Positions 17,589 to 25,523 of a stretch of 64,000 nt of DNA are shown piece after piece (position 1 is the first letter of the stretch; every line of letters starts with the position of its first letter). Under the pieces are notes generated by a model, which made no database searches, was not told the origin of the DNA, and saw only the letters and a program-made list of their open reading frames with translations. Both the position numbers and the translations under genes were made by a program. The stretch is from Mageeibacillus sp. UBA6976 (lineage in GTDB: Bacteria > Bacillota > Clostridia > Saccharofermentanales > Saccharofermentanaceae). Where the stretch lies: contig DJYO01000025.1 in the NCBI GenBank assembly GCA_002450155.1, forward strand, positions 8,307-72,306. The letters run 5' to 3'.

Positions 17589-19577
17589 ATGAGTAGCAAG
17601 AGCAATAAGCTATACAGATTTATTGCAATTTTAATCTGTGCTGTATTTGCATTCTCACTTCTATCCATTTTAGATCAGAAACAGGTTCTGGCCGGAGCCA
17701 GTGCTTCAACATCCAATGTTAACTCCTGGGGCGATGATGGCGGTTACAATTTGAATATATCAGGATGCAGTGCAGGAGATGTTGCTACCGTAACTGTTGT
17801 TTACAACAAGAATGAAGTATTCTCATCACCGGCAAATCCCGAAGCATGCCAGGTAATATCCGAAGGCGACGGTTCTGTTACATTTAAGGTAGTAGGATGG
17901 GGCAACCCTAACGGCTCTTACTGGATCAGCATCAGTGGTACCAATCTTCCTAATCCGATGAGTGCTACGGTTTCTTCTATCTCAGTAAAGGCAGCGAATC
18001 CTACAGCTACTCCTAAGCCTGCAACACCCACACCGAAGCCGGCTACTCCAACACCTAAGCCTGCAACACCCACACCAAGACCTACTAATACACCTGTTCC
18101 CGCTCAGACAACTCATCAGACAACGGCTGCTCCTGCTCAGACAACCCAGCAGACAACTGCTGCTCCTGCGCAGACAACCCAGCAGACAGCTGCAGCAGCT
18201 CCTGCTCAGGCACAGCCCGCTGAGACACAGGCAGCTACCACAGCTGCCACAACAACAACGACGACAACAGCTGCGGCCTCTGAGGAGACATCAGATACAG
18301 AGGAGGCTGTTTCTAACGAAGAGACAAGCGAGCCTACTCTCATCTCTGCAGTAGGTGAAGTTGTTGAAGGCGAGACATACGATGAGACAGTTGTTATGGA
18401 TGAGACTCACGAGGACGGAACTCCCGTAGTAATGGGATTTGTCCATGTTAATCCCGATCAGGTAAGCCCCAATACACCTAATTCAGACAAGAAGTCTTTT
18501 ATGTGGCTCTGGTTTATCATCCCCGTACTTCTTGCCGGCGCAGCATATTTCAGATACCGGAACCTCAAGAACAAGGGCATGAATGGCAAGGATTTAGCTC
18601 TTAACTTTATCCCCGGCACATCGAGCCTTGTTTATGCAGCAGGCAACCTGATCCCCTCCAAGCATACCGTAGCAGCTGATGCCGCTACTACCCAGAAGTT
18701 CAATCAGGCATCCGCCATGAAGGAACTCCGCCAGATGGAAGAAGCCAATGCAAGGGAAGAAGCAAAGACTGCGAAGTCTGCTCCCGTGCAGAAGGCACCC
18801 ATAAAGCGCCCTAAGGAATTATCAGTTAACAGAGCAGCTGCAACAGCTGCAGCTGTAACTGCGGTCAAGGCTCCGTCTGCACCCAAGACACAGGCAGTAA
18901 ATTCAAACAGTCCTGCTGCAGCGGCAGCAAGGGAGAGAGCTGAAGCTGCCAAGGTCCAGAATGAGATGAGGAAAATGGAGCAGGCCCGTAAAGACAACGA
19001 AGCTAAGATGCAAGAGATAAAGAGCCGTCCGCCCATAAAGAGACCTAAGGAGCTGTCAGTAAACAGAGCACAGACAAAGGCCGCAGAACCTGCAAAGGAT
19101 GCAGCCATAGGATCCGGAACAACGGCCTCTGTCAGCGCAGCACGCGCACTTGCAGACAGCAAAGCAAAGGAAGCACAACGTGCACGTGAAGAAGCTGAGA
19201 AGGCCCAGAAGGAAATGGTCGAGGCAGCTTTAGAAGCAAAACAAGCGGAGGCAAGAATGCAGTCAATCAACAGTAATGATCAAGCAAGCAAGGCAAGAGC
19301 TTACTCACCCAGTGAGCACAGGAGGGCAAATTCAGCCAACCAGTTAGGAAGTCTTATGAGCAGCAGGTCACAGCCGGGTTACAGAGCTCCTATGTGGGCA
19401 GCTCCGGGAATGGCAGGGATCAATCCCTTCAAGCCCAGCGAGGTGCAGGAGACAGAAGTGAAGGAAGAAGCTCCCAAGGAAGAGAGCAAGCCGGAAGCAA
19501 AACCCAGCATTGCAGATCAGAGACCTAAGAGGTCAGCATTCTTCGACAAGGGCAGGCCGGGAAATGCTCCTCAGTGA
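17589..19577 (+). CDS. Surface beta-module / Pro-Thr stalk / TM / coiled cytoplasmic tail protein
   Basis: The start is ATG 17589, 9 bases after SD GGAGGG (17574-17579), giving 662 residues. Order: signal peptide (to about LAGAS), a beta-module (about 36-130) similar to the N-terminal module of the cellulase encoded at 14704 (shared pattern STSN..WG..GG.....SGCS), a Pro/Thr stalk with TPKPA repeats and QTTQQTTAAPA repeats (about 138-250), a TM (about 300-322), then about 340 cytoplasmic residues rich in Ala, Lys and Glu with two IKRPKELSVNRA copies and helical stretches. No catalytic residue is evident. I infer a surface carbohydrate-binding or adhesion receptor with an unusually large inside part. 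Confidence 0.8.
   Translation: MSSKSNKLYRFIAILICAVFAFSLLSILDQKQVLAGASASTSNVNSWGDDGGYNLNISGCSAGDVATVTVVYNKNEVFSSPANPEACQVISEGDGSVTFKVVGWGNPNGSYWISISGTNLPNPMSATVSSISVKAANPTATPKPATPTPKPATPTPKPATPTPRPTNTPVPAQTTHQTTAAPAQTTQQTTAAPAQTTQQTAAAAPAQAQPAETQAATTAATTTTTTTAAASEETSDTEEAVSNEETSEPTLISAVGEVVEGETYDETVVMDETHEDGTPVVMGFVHVNPDQVSPNTPNSDKKSFMWLWFIIPVLLAGAAYFRYRNLKNKGMNGKDLALNFIPGTSSLVYAAGNLIPSKHTVAADAATTQKFNQASAMKELRQMEEANAREEAKTAKSAPVQKAPIKRPKELSVNRAAATAAAVTAVKAPSAPKTQAVNSNSPAAAAARERAEAAKVQNEMRKMEQARKDNEAKMQEIKSRPPIKRPKELSVNRAQTKAAEPAKDAAIGSGTTASVSAARALADSKAKEAQRAREEAEKAQKEMVEAALEAKQAEARMQSINSNDQASKARAYSPSEHRRANSANQLGSLMSSRSQPGYRAPMWAAPGMAGINPFKPSEVQETEVKEEAPKEESKPEAKPSIADQRPKRSAFFDKGRPGNAPQ
18001..18200 (+). 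repeat. Intragenic Pro/Thr stalk repeats
   Basis: Tandem codon-level repeats: four PTPKPA-type units (18001-18090), then three QTT(H/Q)QTTAAPA-type units (18106-18200). These encode an extended stalk between the surface module and the membrane anchor. Such repeats are prone to length change. Confidence 0.85.
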
Positions 19578-19605
19578 GGCGACAGATTATTTATATCATT
19601 GAAAG

Positions 19606-19636
19606 TTAAGGGCCACATCGTGGCCCTTAATCCTTG
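19606..19636 (+). terminator. Intrinsic terminator
   Basis: Ten-base perfect arms TTAAGGGCCA and TGGCCCTTAA (19606-19615, 19621-19630) with a five-base loop, then TCCTTG. It ends the cellulase/surface-protein transcription unit; the T-run is poor but the stem is strong. Confidence 0.65.
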
Positions 19637-19724
19637 TCAGGCCTAAACTTTGCCACGCCTCCTGCCTTTAGATTATCTGTCAAATATGTTAAGATTTATA
19701 CATTAAGATAATTCGGAGTCTTCA

Positions 19725-20621
19725 ATGAAGAATATAGCGATTATTACAGGTGCTTCTTCAGGTATAGGCAAAGCCTTCCTCAAACTGATCGTACAAGAGC
19801 GTGGTGTTTATAACAGCGTACCCTTCGATGAGATATGGGCTGTTGCCAGAAATTCAGAAAGACTCCTGGAGGTAACTTCATCTATCGGAGATGAGCGGAT
19901 AGTACCGGTTACGGCAGACCTTACGGAGGCTCAGGATCTTAACGAGATAAGCTTAAGTCTTGAGCAGGGAAATATAAGAGTCGGACTGCTGGTTAATTGT
20001 GCAGGAGCAGGCTTTAAGGGACCGGTATCAGAGCTTACGGTAGACAAGGTTGAATCAGAGCTCGAGCTTAACTGCGTAGCATTAGGCAAGCTTACGAGGA
20101 TATGCCTTCCCTGCATGATCGACAGTGAACCCTTGTATTCTCTTAAGGACGGACCAAGGATAATCAACATAGCTTCGTCTGCAGGATTTCTGCCTCAGCC
20201 CGGATTTGCGGGATATGCAGCGAGCAAAGCCTATGTAATATCTTTCTCAAGAGCTCTGGCCTATGAACTTTCGAGGTTTAATATAGCAGTAACTACTATA
20301 TGCCCGGGACCTGTAAATACAGATTTCCAGAATAGAGCTACAGACGGCAGGGAAGCCGAATTCACCGGATTTAGGAAGTATGTGGTAGCAGATGCAGACA
20401 AGCTTGCCGAGGCCGGACTTAAGGCTTCAAGATCCGGAAGGAAGATGCTGGTATACGGTTTCTCCCAGAAGCTCCTGCATGTGGCATCCAAGATACTTCC
20501 GGTGGGTCTCATCCTTAAGATAGAGAGTCTTCTTATGCCGGTAGAGTATAGATCAGAGGCAGGTCCGGAATCTGATATCGTGAGCCCGCTGCCGATAACA
20601 AGTGAGGAGGAATCCGTATGA
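19725..20621 (+). CDS. Short-chain dehydrogenase/reductase
   Basis: 298 residues. Rossmann motif TGASSGIGKAF (8-18), NCAGAG near 91, and the catalytic set S...YAASK (Tyr about 164, Lys about 168) of classical SDRs; the hydrophobic, basic C-terminal helix (LLHVASKILPVGLILKIESLL) suggests membrane association, as in lipid- or sterol-related SDRs. The 3' end overlaps the next gene by ATGA. Substrate unknown; the SCP2-like partner suggests a hydrophobic substrate. Confidence 0.88.
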   Translation: MKNIAIITGASSGIGKAFLKLIVQERGVYNSVPFDEIWAVARNSERLLEVTSSIGDERIVPVTADLTEAQDLNEISLSLEQGNIRVGLLVNCAGAGFKGPVSELTVDKVESELELNCVALGKLTRICLPCMIDSEPLYSLKDGPRIINIASSAGFLPQPGFAGYAASKAYVISFSRALAYELSRFNIAVTTICPGPVNTDFQNRATDGREAEFTGFRKYVVADADKLAEAGLKASRSGRKMLVYGFSQKLLHVASKILPVGLILKIESLLMPVEYRSEAGPESDIVSPLPITSEEESV

Positions 20622-20950
20622 AGAAAGTTGAACCCAGATTCGGGAGCATTTACAAGGCTATCGAAGAGAGATGTTCCAAGATAAGTTTCCCGCGAGATAC
20701 TGCTACCCAGATAACTCTTAACGGGATCCTCGATAATCAGCCTTTGTATGTTAAAGTGGACGAGGGCCAGGTAGAGGTCGCTCCCTACGAGTATATAAAT
20801 GCACCTTTCTACATCGATGCGGATGCTGAGATCCTGGCCAGGATCCTTAACAAAGAATACGATTTCTACGAGGCTCTGGCTCAAGGCAGCATAGTCTTAA
20901 ACGGCGATCCTGCCAGTGCTATACTCTTTATTCACAGCGTTTTCGGGTAA
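20618..20950 (+). CDS. SCP2-like small protein
   Basis: A 110-residue protein translationally coupled (ATGA) to the SDR. The C-terminal half follows the SCP-2/sterol-carrier pattern: a DADAEILARILN helix, then DFYEALAQGSIVLNGDPASAILF, equivalent to the G-x-L-x-L-x-GD motif. SCP2 domains bind acyl lipids or other hydrophobic ligands. It probably presents or binds the SDR's substrate. Assignment by motif pattern, moderate. Confidence 0.65.
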   Translation: MKKVEPRFGSIYKAIEERCSKISFPRDTATQITLNGILDNQPLYVKVDEGQVEVAPYEYINAPFYIDADAEILARILNKEYDFYEALAQGSIVLNGDPASAILFIHSVFG

Positions 20951-20956
20951 GCTTGA

Positions 20957-22534
20957 ATGGCTCTAAAGTTAAACGGGATCTTCAAGGATGGTATGGTATT
21001 CCAGTGGGGCGCAGAGTTTCGCCTCTTTGGTGAGGCAGACCATGCCTGCACTGTAAGATGTGACATCTTAGACGAGGGCAAGAGGATCTGTTCCGGTGCT
21101 GCAGGGACTGAAGAAGACGGAAGTTTCCTTGTGCTTGTAACACCGGCTGACGAGCCCGGAGGACCCTATCAGATCGTTATATACGAGAACGAGCAGGAGG
21201 TCTGCGTTTTATCTGACTGCTATGCCGGAGAGGTCTGGTTTGCAGCAGGGCAGGGTAACATGGAGTATCCTCTCTGCAGGACAGAGTTTGCAAAATACGT
21301 ACTCCCAAAGATCCCCGATACAGACATAAGATTATACGATGTTCCCTTTGCAGGCTTTATGGACGAAGAACAGGCCAGGGCTGAGCAGGAGTCTAAGTGG
21401 GTAAGCATAGATTCTGAGACAGCAGGACAGATGAGCGGTATTGCCTTCTATTTTGCCTTTGCTCTGAGCGCAAGGCTTGATGCCAAGATCGGCATAATAA
21501 CCTGCTGTGCCTATGGCACTAGCCTTGATTGCTGGACCTCTATAGAGTCCCTCAAAAAGACTAAGGAGGGCATGCAGTACATCAAGGACTTTGACGAGGC
21601 GGCAGCAGAGATAACCGAGGCCGAGTACGAAGAAGAACTTGGTATCTATAACGAGGCAAAGAAGGACTACGACGGGAAACTTGAGCAGGCATTAAGTGAC
21701 AACCCCTATCTTACCTATAAGGAAGCGGACATAAATATAGGTCCAAGACCCTGGCCGCCGCCGGTAGGGACTCTCTCAGTAAGAAGGCCGGGCTCCATTT
21801 TTGAGAGTATGGTCTTAAGGGTTGCGCCTTATACAATAAGAGGTGTTATCTACTACCAGGGCGAGTCCGACACTTTCGGTCATCAAAGCGAATACGGCAA
21901 TGTCTTTAAATCTCTCATAGAGGAGTGGAGAACTGTATTCTTTGACGAGGAATTGCCCTTTATCTTCTGCCAGCTCCCGATGTATATCTCCAAGGATCGT
22001 AAGTACATGGGCTACGACGATATGAGCTGGCCTACGGTACGCGAGCAGCAACAGGTGGTAGCCATCGACGTCCCCAATGTTTATATGGCTGTAATAGCAG
22101 ATTGCGGCGAATTCGATAACATGCACCCGTCCGACAAGAAGACTCCTGCTGACAGGCTCGCTCTTCTTGCCCAGAAGTTTGTCTACGGCTTTGAGAACGT
22201 AGACGCGGTCGCTCCCTATATTGTTGACGCAAGGAGGGGAGAGGGCGTTGAGATCACCTTCGGAGGTGACTATATGCTGCTCAATATTGCCTCGGATTTC
22301 GGAGGCGGAGAATCCGGTTTTGAGGTAGCAGGCGAAGATGGAGAGTTCTTCCCTGCCGATGCCTCTGTTGACTTTGACGGTAAGACCGTCATACTCGCAT
22401 GCCCTAAGGTCGAATTCCCGGTCAAAGTAAGGTATGCATATTTTTCCTATGGCCCGACTGCCCTCCATGCACAGAACGGGCTTGCTGCGACACCTTTCCA
22501 GGTGCGCATAGATAAAGATTTAGGTGGTATCTGA
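20957..22534 (+). CDS. Sialate O-acetylesterase-like protein lacking the nucleophile serine
   Basis: 525 residues with the fold of the sialate O-acetylesterase (SASA/DUF303) family: an N-terminal beta-domain (LNGIFKDGMVFQWG), the block-I motif AAGQGNMEYPL (93-105), YYQGESD near 300, and DNMHPSDKKTPADRLA near 390 holding the Asp/His pair. In the family, block I is GQSNM and the Ser is the nucleophile; here codon 100 (21254-21256, GGT) is Gly. There is no signal peptide, so it is cytoplasmic. Start at 20957 has only a weak SD, 6 bases after the SCP2-like gene. Family sure; activity doubtful. Confidence 0.85.
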   Translation: MALKLNGIFKDGMVFQWGAEFRLFGEADHACTVRCDILDEGKRICSGAAGTEEDGSFLVLVTPADEPGGPYQIVIYENEQEVCVLSDCYAGEVWFAAGQGNMEYPLCRTEFAKYVLPKIPDTDIRLYDVPFAGFMDEEQARAEQESKWVSIDSETAGQMSGIAFYFAFALSARLDAKIGIITCCAYGTSLDCWTSIESLKKTKEGMQYIKDFDEAAAEITEAEYEEELGIYNEAKKDYDGKLEQALSDNPYLTYKEADINIGPRPWPPPVGTLSVRRPGSIFESMVLRVAPYTIRGVIYYQGESDTFGHQSEYGNVFKSLIEEWRTVFFDEELPFIFCQLPMYISKDRKYMGYDDMSWPTVREQQQVVAIDVPNVYMAVIADCGEFDNMHPSDKKTPADRLALLAQKFVYGFENVDAVAPYIVDARRGEGVEITFGGDYMLLNIASDFGGGESGFEVAGEDGEFFPADASVDFDGKTVILACPKVEFPVKVRYAYFSYGPTALHAQNGLAATPFQVRIDKDLGGI

Positions 22535-22535
22535 C

Positions 22536-22976
22536 ATGAACATAGCTTTTTTCACCGTACCCAAGCAAGATGTGGTTTTTGTATATGACGACTTTACCGT
22601 AAGGCAAGTCCTCGAGAAGATGCACAACAGCCGTTTTACAGCTGTCCCGGTCCTGGACCGTGACGGACATTATCTCGGCACGGTATCCGAAGGGGACCTG
22701 TTGTGGTTTATCGTAAGAGGCGAGGGCGGCGAGCCCCATACTATGGCTATAGAGAGCTTGGAGAAATTCAGGCTGGCTGATATGTTTCCTCTCGCCACAA
22801 AGAATCCTCCATGCCTTATCTCTTCTTCTATAGACGATCTGATAATAAGATCCATGGAGACGAATTTTGTTCCGATCGTAGATGACAGATCCATATTCAT
22901 AGGGATCGTCACCCGCCGGTCTATAATCAAGCATTTCTACGATAAGCACATTTTCCCTCTTCCGGGGACTAACTGA
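22536..22976 (+). CDS. Tandem CBS-domain protein
   Basis: A 146-residue protein made of two CBS domains (about 8-62 and 78-138): VRQVLEKMHNSRFTAVPVLD and the matching second copy DLIIRSMETNFVPIVDDRSIFIGIVTRR. CBS pairs usually bind adenine nucleotides and regulate a partner. Start ATG 22536 is served by SD AGGTGG at 22522-22527; the GTG at 22524 lies inside the SD. It follows the esterase-like gene by one base. Confidence 0.85.
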   Translation: MNIAFFTVPKQDVVFVYDDFTVRQVLEKMHNSRFTAVPVLDRDGHYLGTVSEGDLLWFIVRGEGGEPHTMAIESLEKFRLADMFPLATKNPPCLISSSIDDLIIRSMETNFVPIVDDRSIFIGIVTRRSIIKHFYDKHIFPLPGTN

Positions 22977-22979
22977 ATG

Positions 22980-23008
22980 TTGTCATCGGAGTTTGCGTAT
23001 GCTATACT
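22980..23008 (+). promoter_or_regulatory. Promoter of tRNA-Thr
   Basis: TTGTCA (22980-22985), 17-base spacer, TATACT (23003-23008) with an extended -10 TG at 23000-23001. The tRNA starts 15 bases further on. Confidence 0.75.
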
Positions 23009-23023
23009 TCTACAGTTGATTTT

Positions 23024-23099
23024 GCCCCTATAGCTCAGTAGGTAGAGCGCATCCATGGTAAGGATGAGGTCTCCGGTTCAAATCCGGATGGGGGCTCCA
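23024..23099 (+). tRNA. tRNA-Thr (anticodon GGT)
   Basis: Full cloverleaf of 76 bases with encoded CCA: acceptor GCCCCTA/TGGGGGC with one G-T pair, D-arm GCTC...GAGC, anticodon stem CATCC/GGATG around loop ATGGTAA (anticodon GGT, reading ACC/ACT), T-arm TCCGG-TTCAAAT-CCGGA. Confidence 0.96.
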
Positions 23100-23109
23100 C
23101 AACGGTTAG

Positions 23110-23134
23110 AGCGGACAGGAATGTCCGCTTTTTT
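23110..23134 (+). terminator. Terminator of tRNA-Thr
   Basis: AGCGGACA - GGAA - TGTCCGCT perfect stem, then six T. Begins 10 bases after the tRNA CCA. Confidence 0.9.
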
Positions 23135-24263
23135 AAATATACATGATTACTATGCCCGCTATGAAGGCTGTAATACTTGTTCCCACAGCAACGGTGAGCA
23201 GAGATTTCTCCATAAAACTTAATACAAGGGACACTGCAAAGCCCAGTGAAGCTGCCAATACAGAACCGGTAGAATAAAGGATCGCCGGGAATGTCATGGC
23301 TGACAGCACAGAGTAGGGTATGTAGTCGAAGAAGGCTTTAACGCTCTTATTTGTAATTTTCTTTGTAAATAAAGTGAAGGGGAGCATGCGCACAAGATAG
23401 GTAGTAAGAGCCATTGCGATAAGCATCGGTACAAAGGCGCTCCAGCTTAAGCTCTCTCCTGACAAAGCATCGCTTGTGTTGCTTTGTCCGTATCCCGGTG
23501 CCAGGAGAACGGTAAGCAGAACGGTCATGCCAAGGCAGGCCGCTGAAACTGCTGTCAGGATCTTAGGAGAAAGCGCAGCTTTCAGAGCGCAGACTCCGAA
23601 GACCGCTGCAAGCACAGCAGATATTATCACCGCAAAGCCTGAATCTATCCTGCTCGATAAGGCGGGGATAAAGAAGAGCAGGCAGGACAGGAGAGAAGCG
23701 ATGGAAGATGCCGACATAATGACCTTATCCTGCTTGGCTTTGGGTACGACTATAGAAACGAACATTCCGTATATTCCGATCGCCAGCGCATTGGTAAGCA
23801 CAGGGGGGAAGACATTGCCCAATAAGGCGCCTATTGCAGTGCCCAAAACCCATCCTGATACAGGGAGGACCGTAAGCCCTGCAAAATACTTAGCGCATAT
23901 ATCATGTTCCTTAGTTACTGCCACGCCAAAGATCTCGTCTGTAATACCATAGGCCAGCAAGATGCGCATCAATGGTGTCATGGTCTTATCCGTCTTCTGT
24001 GAGAGGGCTATGGCCATAAGGGAATATCTTATATTGATCACTATCTGAGACAGTACCATGGCAAGGAAGCTTCCCCCCGCAGCCATTATGCCTACTCCGG
24101 CAACCTGTCCTGCAGATGTGATGTTAAAAAGGGATACCAATACAGTCTGCAAAGGATCAAGGCCTTGTGTTATAGACATGATACCGAAAGAGAAGGACAC
24201 GGAAAGATAGCCAAGCCCGATAGGAAGACCATCCCGGACCCCCTGACTGAAAGTGTTATCCAT
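23133..24263 (-). CDS. AzlC-AzlD fusion, branched-chain amino acid exporter
   Basis: 376 residues. The first 230 match AzlC-type permeases (GLPIGLGYLSVSFSFGIM, LAYGITDEIFGVA, GWVLGTAIGALLG); the last 100 match AzlD (MALTTYLVRMLPFTLF, YIPYSVLSAMTFPAIL). In most bacteria these are two adjacent genes that together export branched-chain amino acids or analogues; here one frame carries both, with about 45 linking residues including an extra hydrophobic segment. About 10-11 membrane segments. The 5' end overlaps the lipoprotein gene by 8 bases, so the two form an operon. Confidence 0.85.
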   Translation of the reverse strand: MDNTFSQGVRDGLPIGLGYLSVSFSFGIMSITQGLDPLQTVLVSLFNITSAGQVAGVGIMAAGGSFLAMVLSQIVINIRYSLMAIALSQKTDKTMTPLMRILLAYGITDEIFGVAVTKEHDICAKYFAGLTVLPVSGWVLGTAIGALLGNVFPPVLTNALAIGIYGMFVSIVVPKAKQDKVIMSASSIASLLSCLLFFIPALSSRIDSGFAVIISAVLAAVFGVCALKAALSPKILTAVSAACLGMTVLLTVLLAPGYGQSNTSDALSGESLSWSAFVPMLIAMALTTYLVRMLPFTLFTKKITNKSVKAFFDYIPYSVLSAMTFPAILYSTGSVLAASLGFAVSLVLSFMEKSLLTVAVGTSITAFIAGIVIMYI

Positions 24264-24858
24264 AAATACTTACTATATCGTCAAAGGAAAGATACATATC
24301 AAGCTCTACGCTTAATTGGTCCTTATCCTGGGTGTTCAGATCAGCAACTGTAAAGAGTGAGGAGGTCTCGCGGTCAAGCTTGTAAACGATGCCGTCCGTA
24401 ATGTAGTACTTGACCGTAGGTTCGTAAGTGTTATCTGTATATACAACGCTGTGGGCTACAAAGAGCGCATCTCCGAGATCGAAGTATTCGTCGGTTACTC
24501 TCTTCTCGCTGTCTTCGCGTATCATCTGCAGTGATCTGTATACTCCGTCCGCAGAAACAGTATATATGCACTCTGCGGAATTGCCTGCAGGAGTTGTTCC
24601 CGTAACAGTCTTTACGGATGCCTCGCTTATATGGTCCTTCATGTAGGCATTGATATCCAGAGTGAATTTATCCAAACGTTCCTTGACGCTCTCATAGTCA
24701 ATGGGAGTTGCTGTAGACTCAACAGCTTCTGTTGACTGGGCGGTCATCTGGGGATCGGAATATGTCTTCTCCCAACAGCCGGATACGAACAAAACGGATG
24801 CCAGAGTAATTAAGGCAAGTGAACGGATCAATGATCTTTTGCATGAATGTATAGCCAT
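24256..24858 (-). CDS. Lipoprotein of unknown function
   Basis: The start is the ATG at 24858: the SD GGAGG on the minus strand (24864-24868) sits 5 bases upstream, while the ATG at 24870 overlaps the SD itself. 200 residues with a lipoprotein signal, lipobox VSGC (C28), a Thr/Glu-rich spacer and a beta-rich domain (TGTTPAGNSAECIYTVSADG, EKRVTDEYFDLGDALFVAHS) with the look of DUF6612-like lipoproteins, not certain. It shares an operon with the AzlC-AzlD gene (8-base overlap). Confidence 0.75.
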   Translation of the reverse strand: MAIHSCKRSLIRSLALITLASVLFVSGCWEKTYSDPQMTAQSTEAVESTATPIDYESVKERLDKFTLDINAYMKDHISEASVKTVTGTTPAGNSAECIYTVSADGVYRSLQMIREDSEKRVTDEYFDLGDALFVAHSVVYTDNTYEPTVKYYITDGIVYKLDRETSSLFTVADLNTQDKDQLSVELDMYLSFDDIVSIYG

Positions 24859-24880
24859 ATTGTCCTCCATTAACCGATAA

Positions 24881-24889
24881 ATTATAGCA
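24881..24889 (-). promoter_or_regulatory. Extended -10 promoter for lipoprotein/azlCD operon
   Basis: TGCTATAAT on the minus strand (TG plus TATAAT), 23 bases before the start codon. It overlaps the oppositely directed tRNA-Ser promoter region. Confidence 0.6.
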
Positions 24890-24896
24890 TACTAAG

Positions 24897-24925
24897 TTGA
24901 CAAAGGCGCCCAAAGATTATACAAT
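24897..24925 (+). promoter_or_regulatory. Promoter of tRNA-Ser
   Basis: TTGACA (24897-24902), 17-base spacer, TACAAT (24920-24925). Consensus -35; the tRNA begins 23 bases after the -10. Confidence 0.8.
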
Positions 24926-24947
24926 CATTTAGCATTTTGTACCACTT

Positions 24948-25040
24948 GGAGAAGTCGCCTAGCCTGGTCGAGGGCGCACGACTGGAAATCGTGTAAACCC
25001 CAAAAGGGTTTCGAGGGTTCGAATCCCTCCTTCTCCGCCA
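24948..25040 (+). tRNA. tRNA-Ser (anticodon GGA)
   Basis: A 93-base class II tRNA with long variable arm and encoded CCA. Acceptor GGAGAAG/CTTCTCC, anticodon stem ACGA/TCGT around CTGGAAA (anticodon GGA, reading TCC/TCT), variable arm ACCCC-AAAA-GGGTT, T-arm GAGGG-TTCGAAT-CCCTC. The usual start of a more AT-rich accessory stretch. Confidence 0.96.
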
Positions 25041-25061
25041 TATACGCGATATATTCGCCGC

Positions 25062-25097
25062 AAAGGGTTGAAAACATTAGGTTTTCGACCCTTTTTC
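25062..25097 (+). terminator. Terminator of tRNA-Ser
   Basis: Fourteen-base arms (AAAGGGTTGAAAAC against GTTTTCGACCCTTT, one G-T wobble), five-base loop, ending in TTTTT. Confidence 0.85.
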
Positions 25098-25148
25098 GTT
25101 GGTTCACAAACATGTCTTTTTTCGGATATATTTTTGACGTTTTACTAA

Positions 25149-25186
25149 GAGGAGAGATTCGAACCCCCGATCAACCAAGTCGGGTT
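25149..25186 (-). other. Inverted degenerate fragment of a tRNA 3' end
   Basis: On the minus strand this reads ...GGGTTCGAATCTCTCCTC, nearly the T-arm and acceptor 3' side of the tRNA-Ser 110 bases away (GGGTTCGAATCCCTCCTTC). No D-arm or anticodon arm precedes it, so it is only a fragment. It may be a leftover attachment site or a decayed tRNA. The rest of 25098-25295 shows no gene. Confidence 0.45.
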
Positions 25187-25295
25187 TAATTTGTATGGTA
25201 AAATATCTTTGTGTGGACTAAGGATTCGGAAGTTGCTTAATCGAGATTATTATCAGGATAGTGAAATAAGCAAATCGGAATTTAGGAGGTAGACA

Positions 25296-25487
25296 ATGAA
25301 TAGTAAATGTGAAAAATGCGGTGGAGAGTTGATAGAAGGGTCAATGGCAGGAATGCACGGAGTGTTTTTTTACCCTGATGGGGAAATCAATAAATTAAAG
25401 CCCAAGAGAAGTCCCGTTATTTGCTATTGTTGCAAAAGATGTGGAATGATCCAGGGCTTTACGGCAACTCAGCCTGAAAGACTATAG
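25296..25487 (+). CDS. Small zinc-ribbon protein (DUF6487-like)
   Basis: 63 residues, SD TTAGGAGGTA before ATG 25296. Two Cys pairs, CEKCGG near the start and CYCCKRCG near residue 45, form a probable zinc ribbon; GGELIEGSMAG between them resembles the short DUF6487-type proteins. No other domain. Soluble; function unknown. Confidence 0.7.
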   Translation: MNSKCEKCGGELIEGSMAGMHGVFFYPDGEINKLKPKRSPVICYCCKRCGMIQGFTATQPERL

Positions 25488-25523
25488 CTGGAAATACTTC
25501 ATATATGATATAAGGATAGGGAT

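Noticed and set aside
18001..18200. Possible CRISPR-like array
   Set aside because: The repeats are in frame inside a gene, contiguous and code for a stalk; no unique spacers.
18704..19270. 188-codon minus-strand frame
   Set aside because: Antisense of the Ala-rich tail of the 662-residue protein, low complexity.
22422..22949. 175-codon minus-strand frame over the CBS gene
   Set aside because: Shadow of two genes on the other strand, spans their junction without logic.
24925..25113. Minus-strand frame of 62 codons over tRNA-Ser
   Set aside because: It is antisense to the tRNA; its MAEKEGFEPSKPFWGLHDFQ part is the well-known false protein from tRNA-Ser antisense translation.
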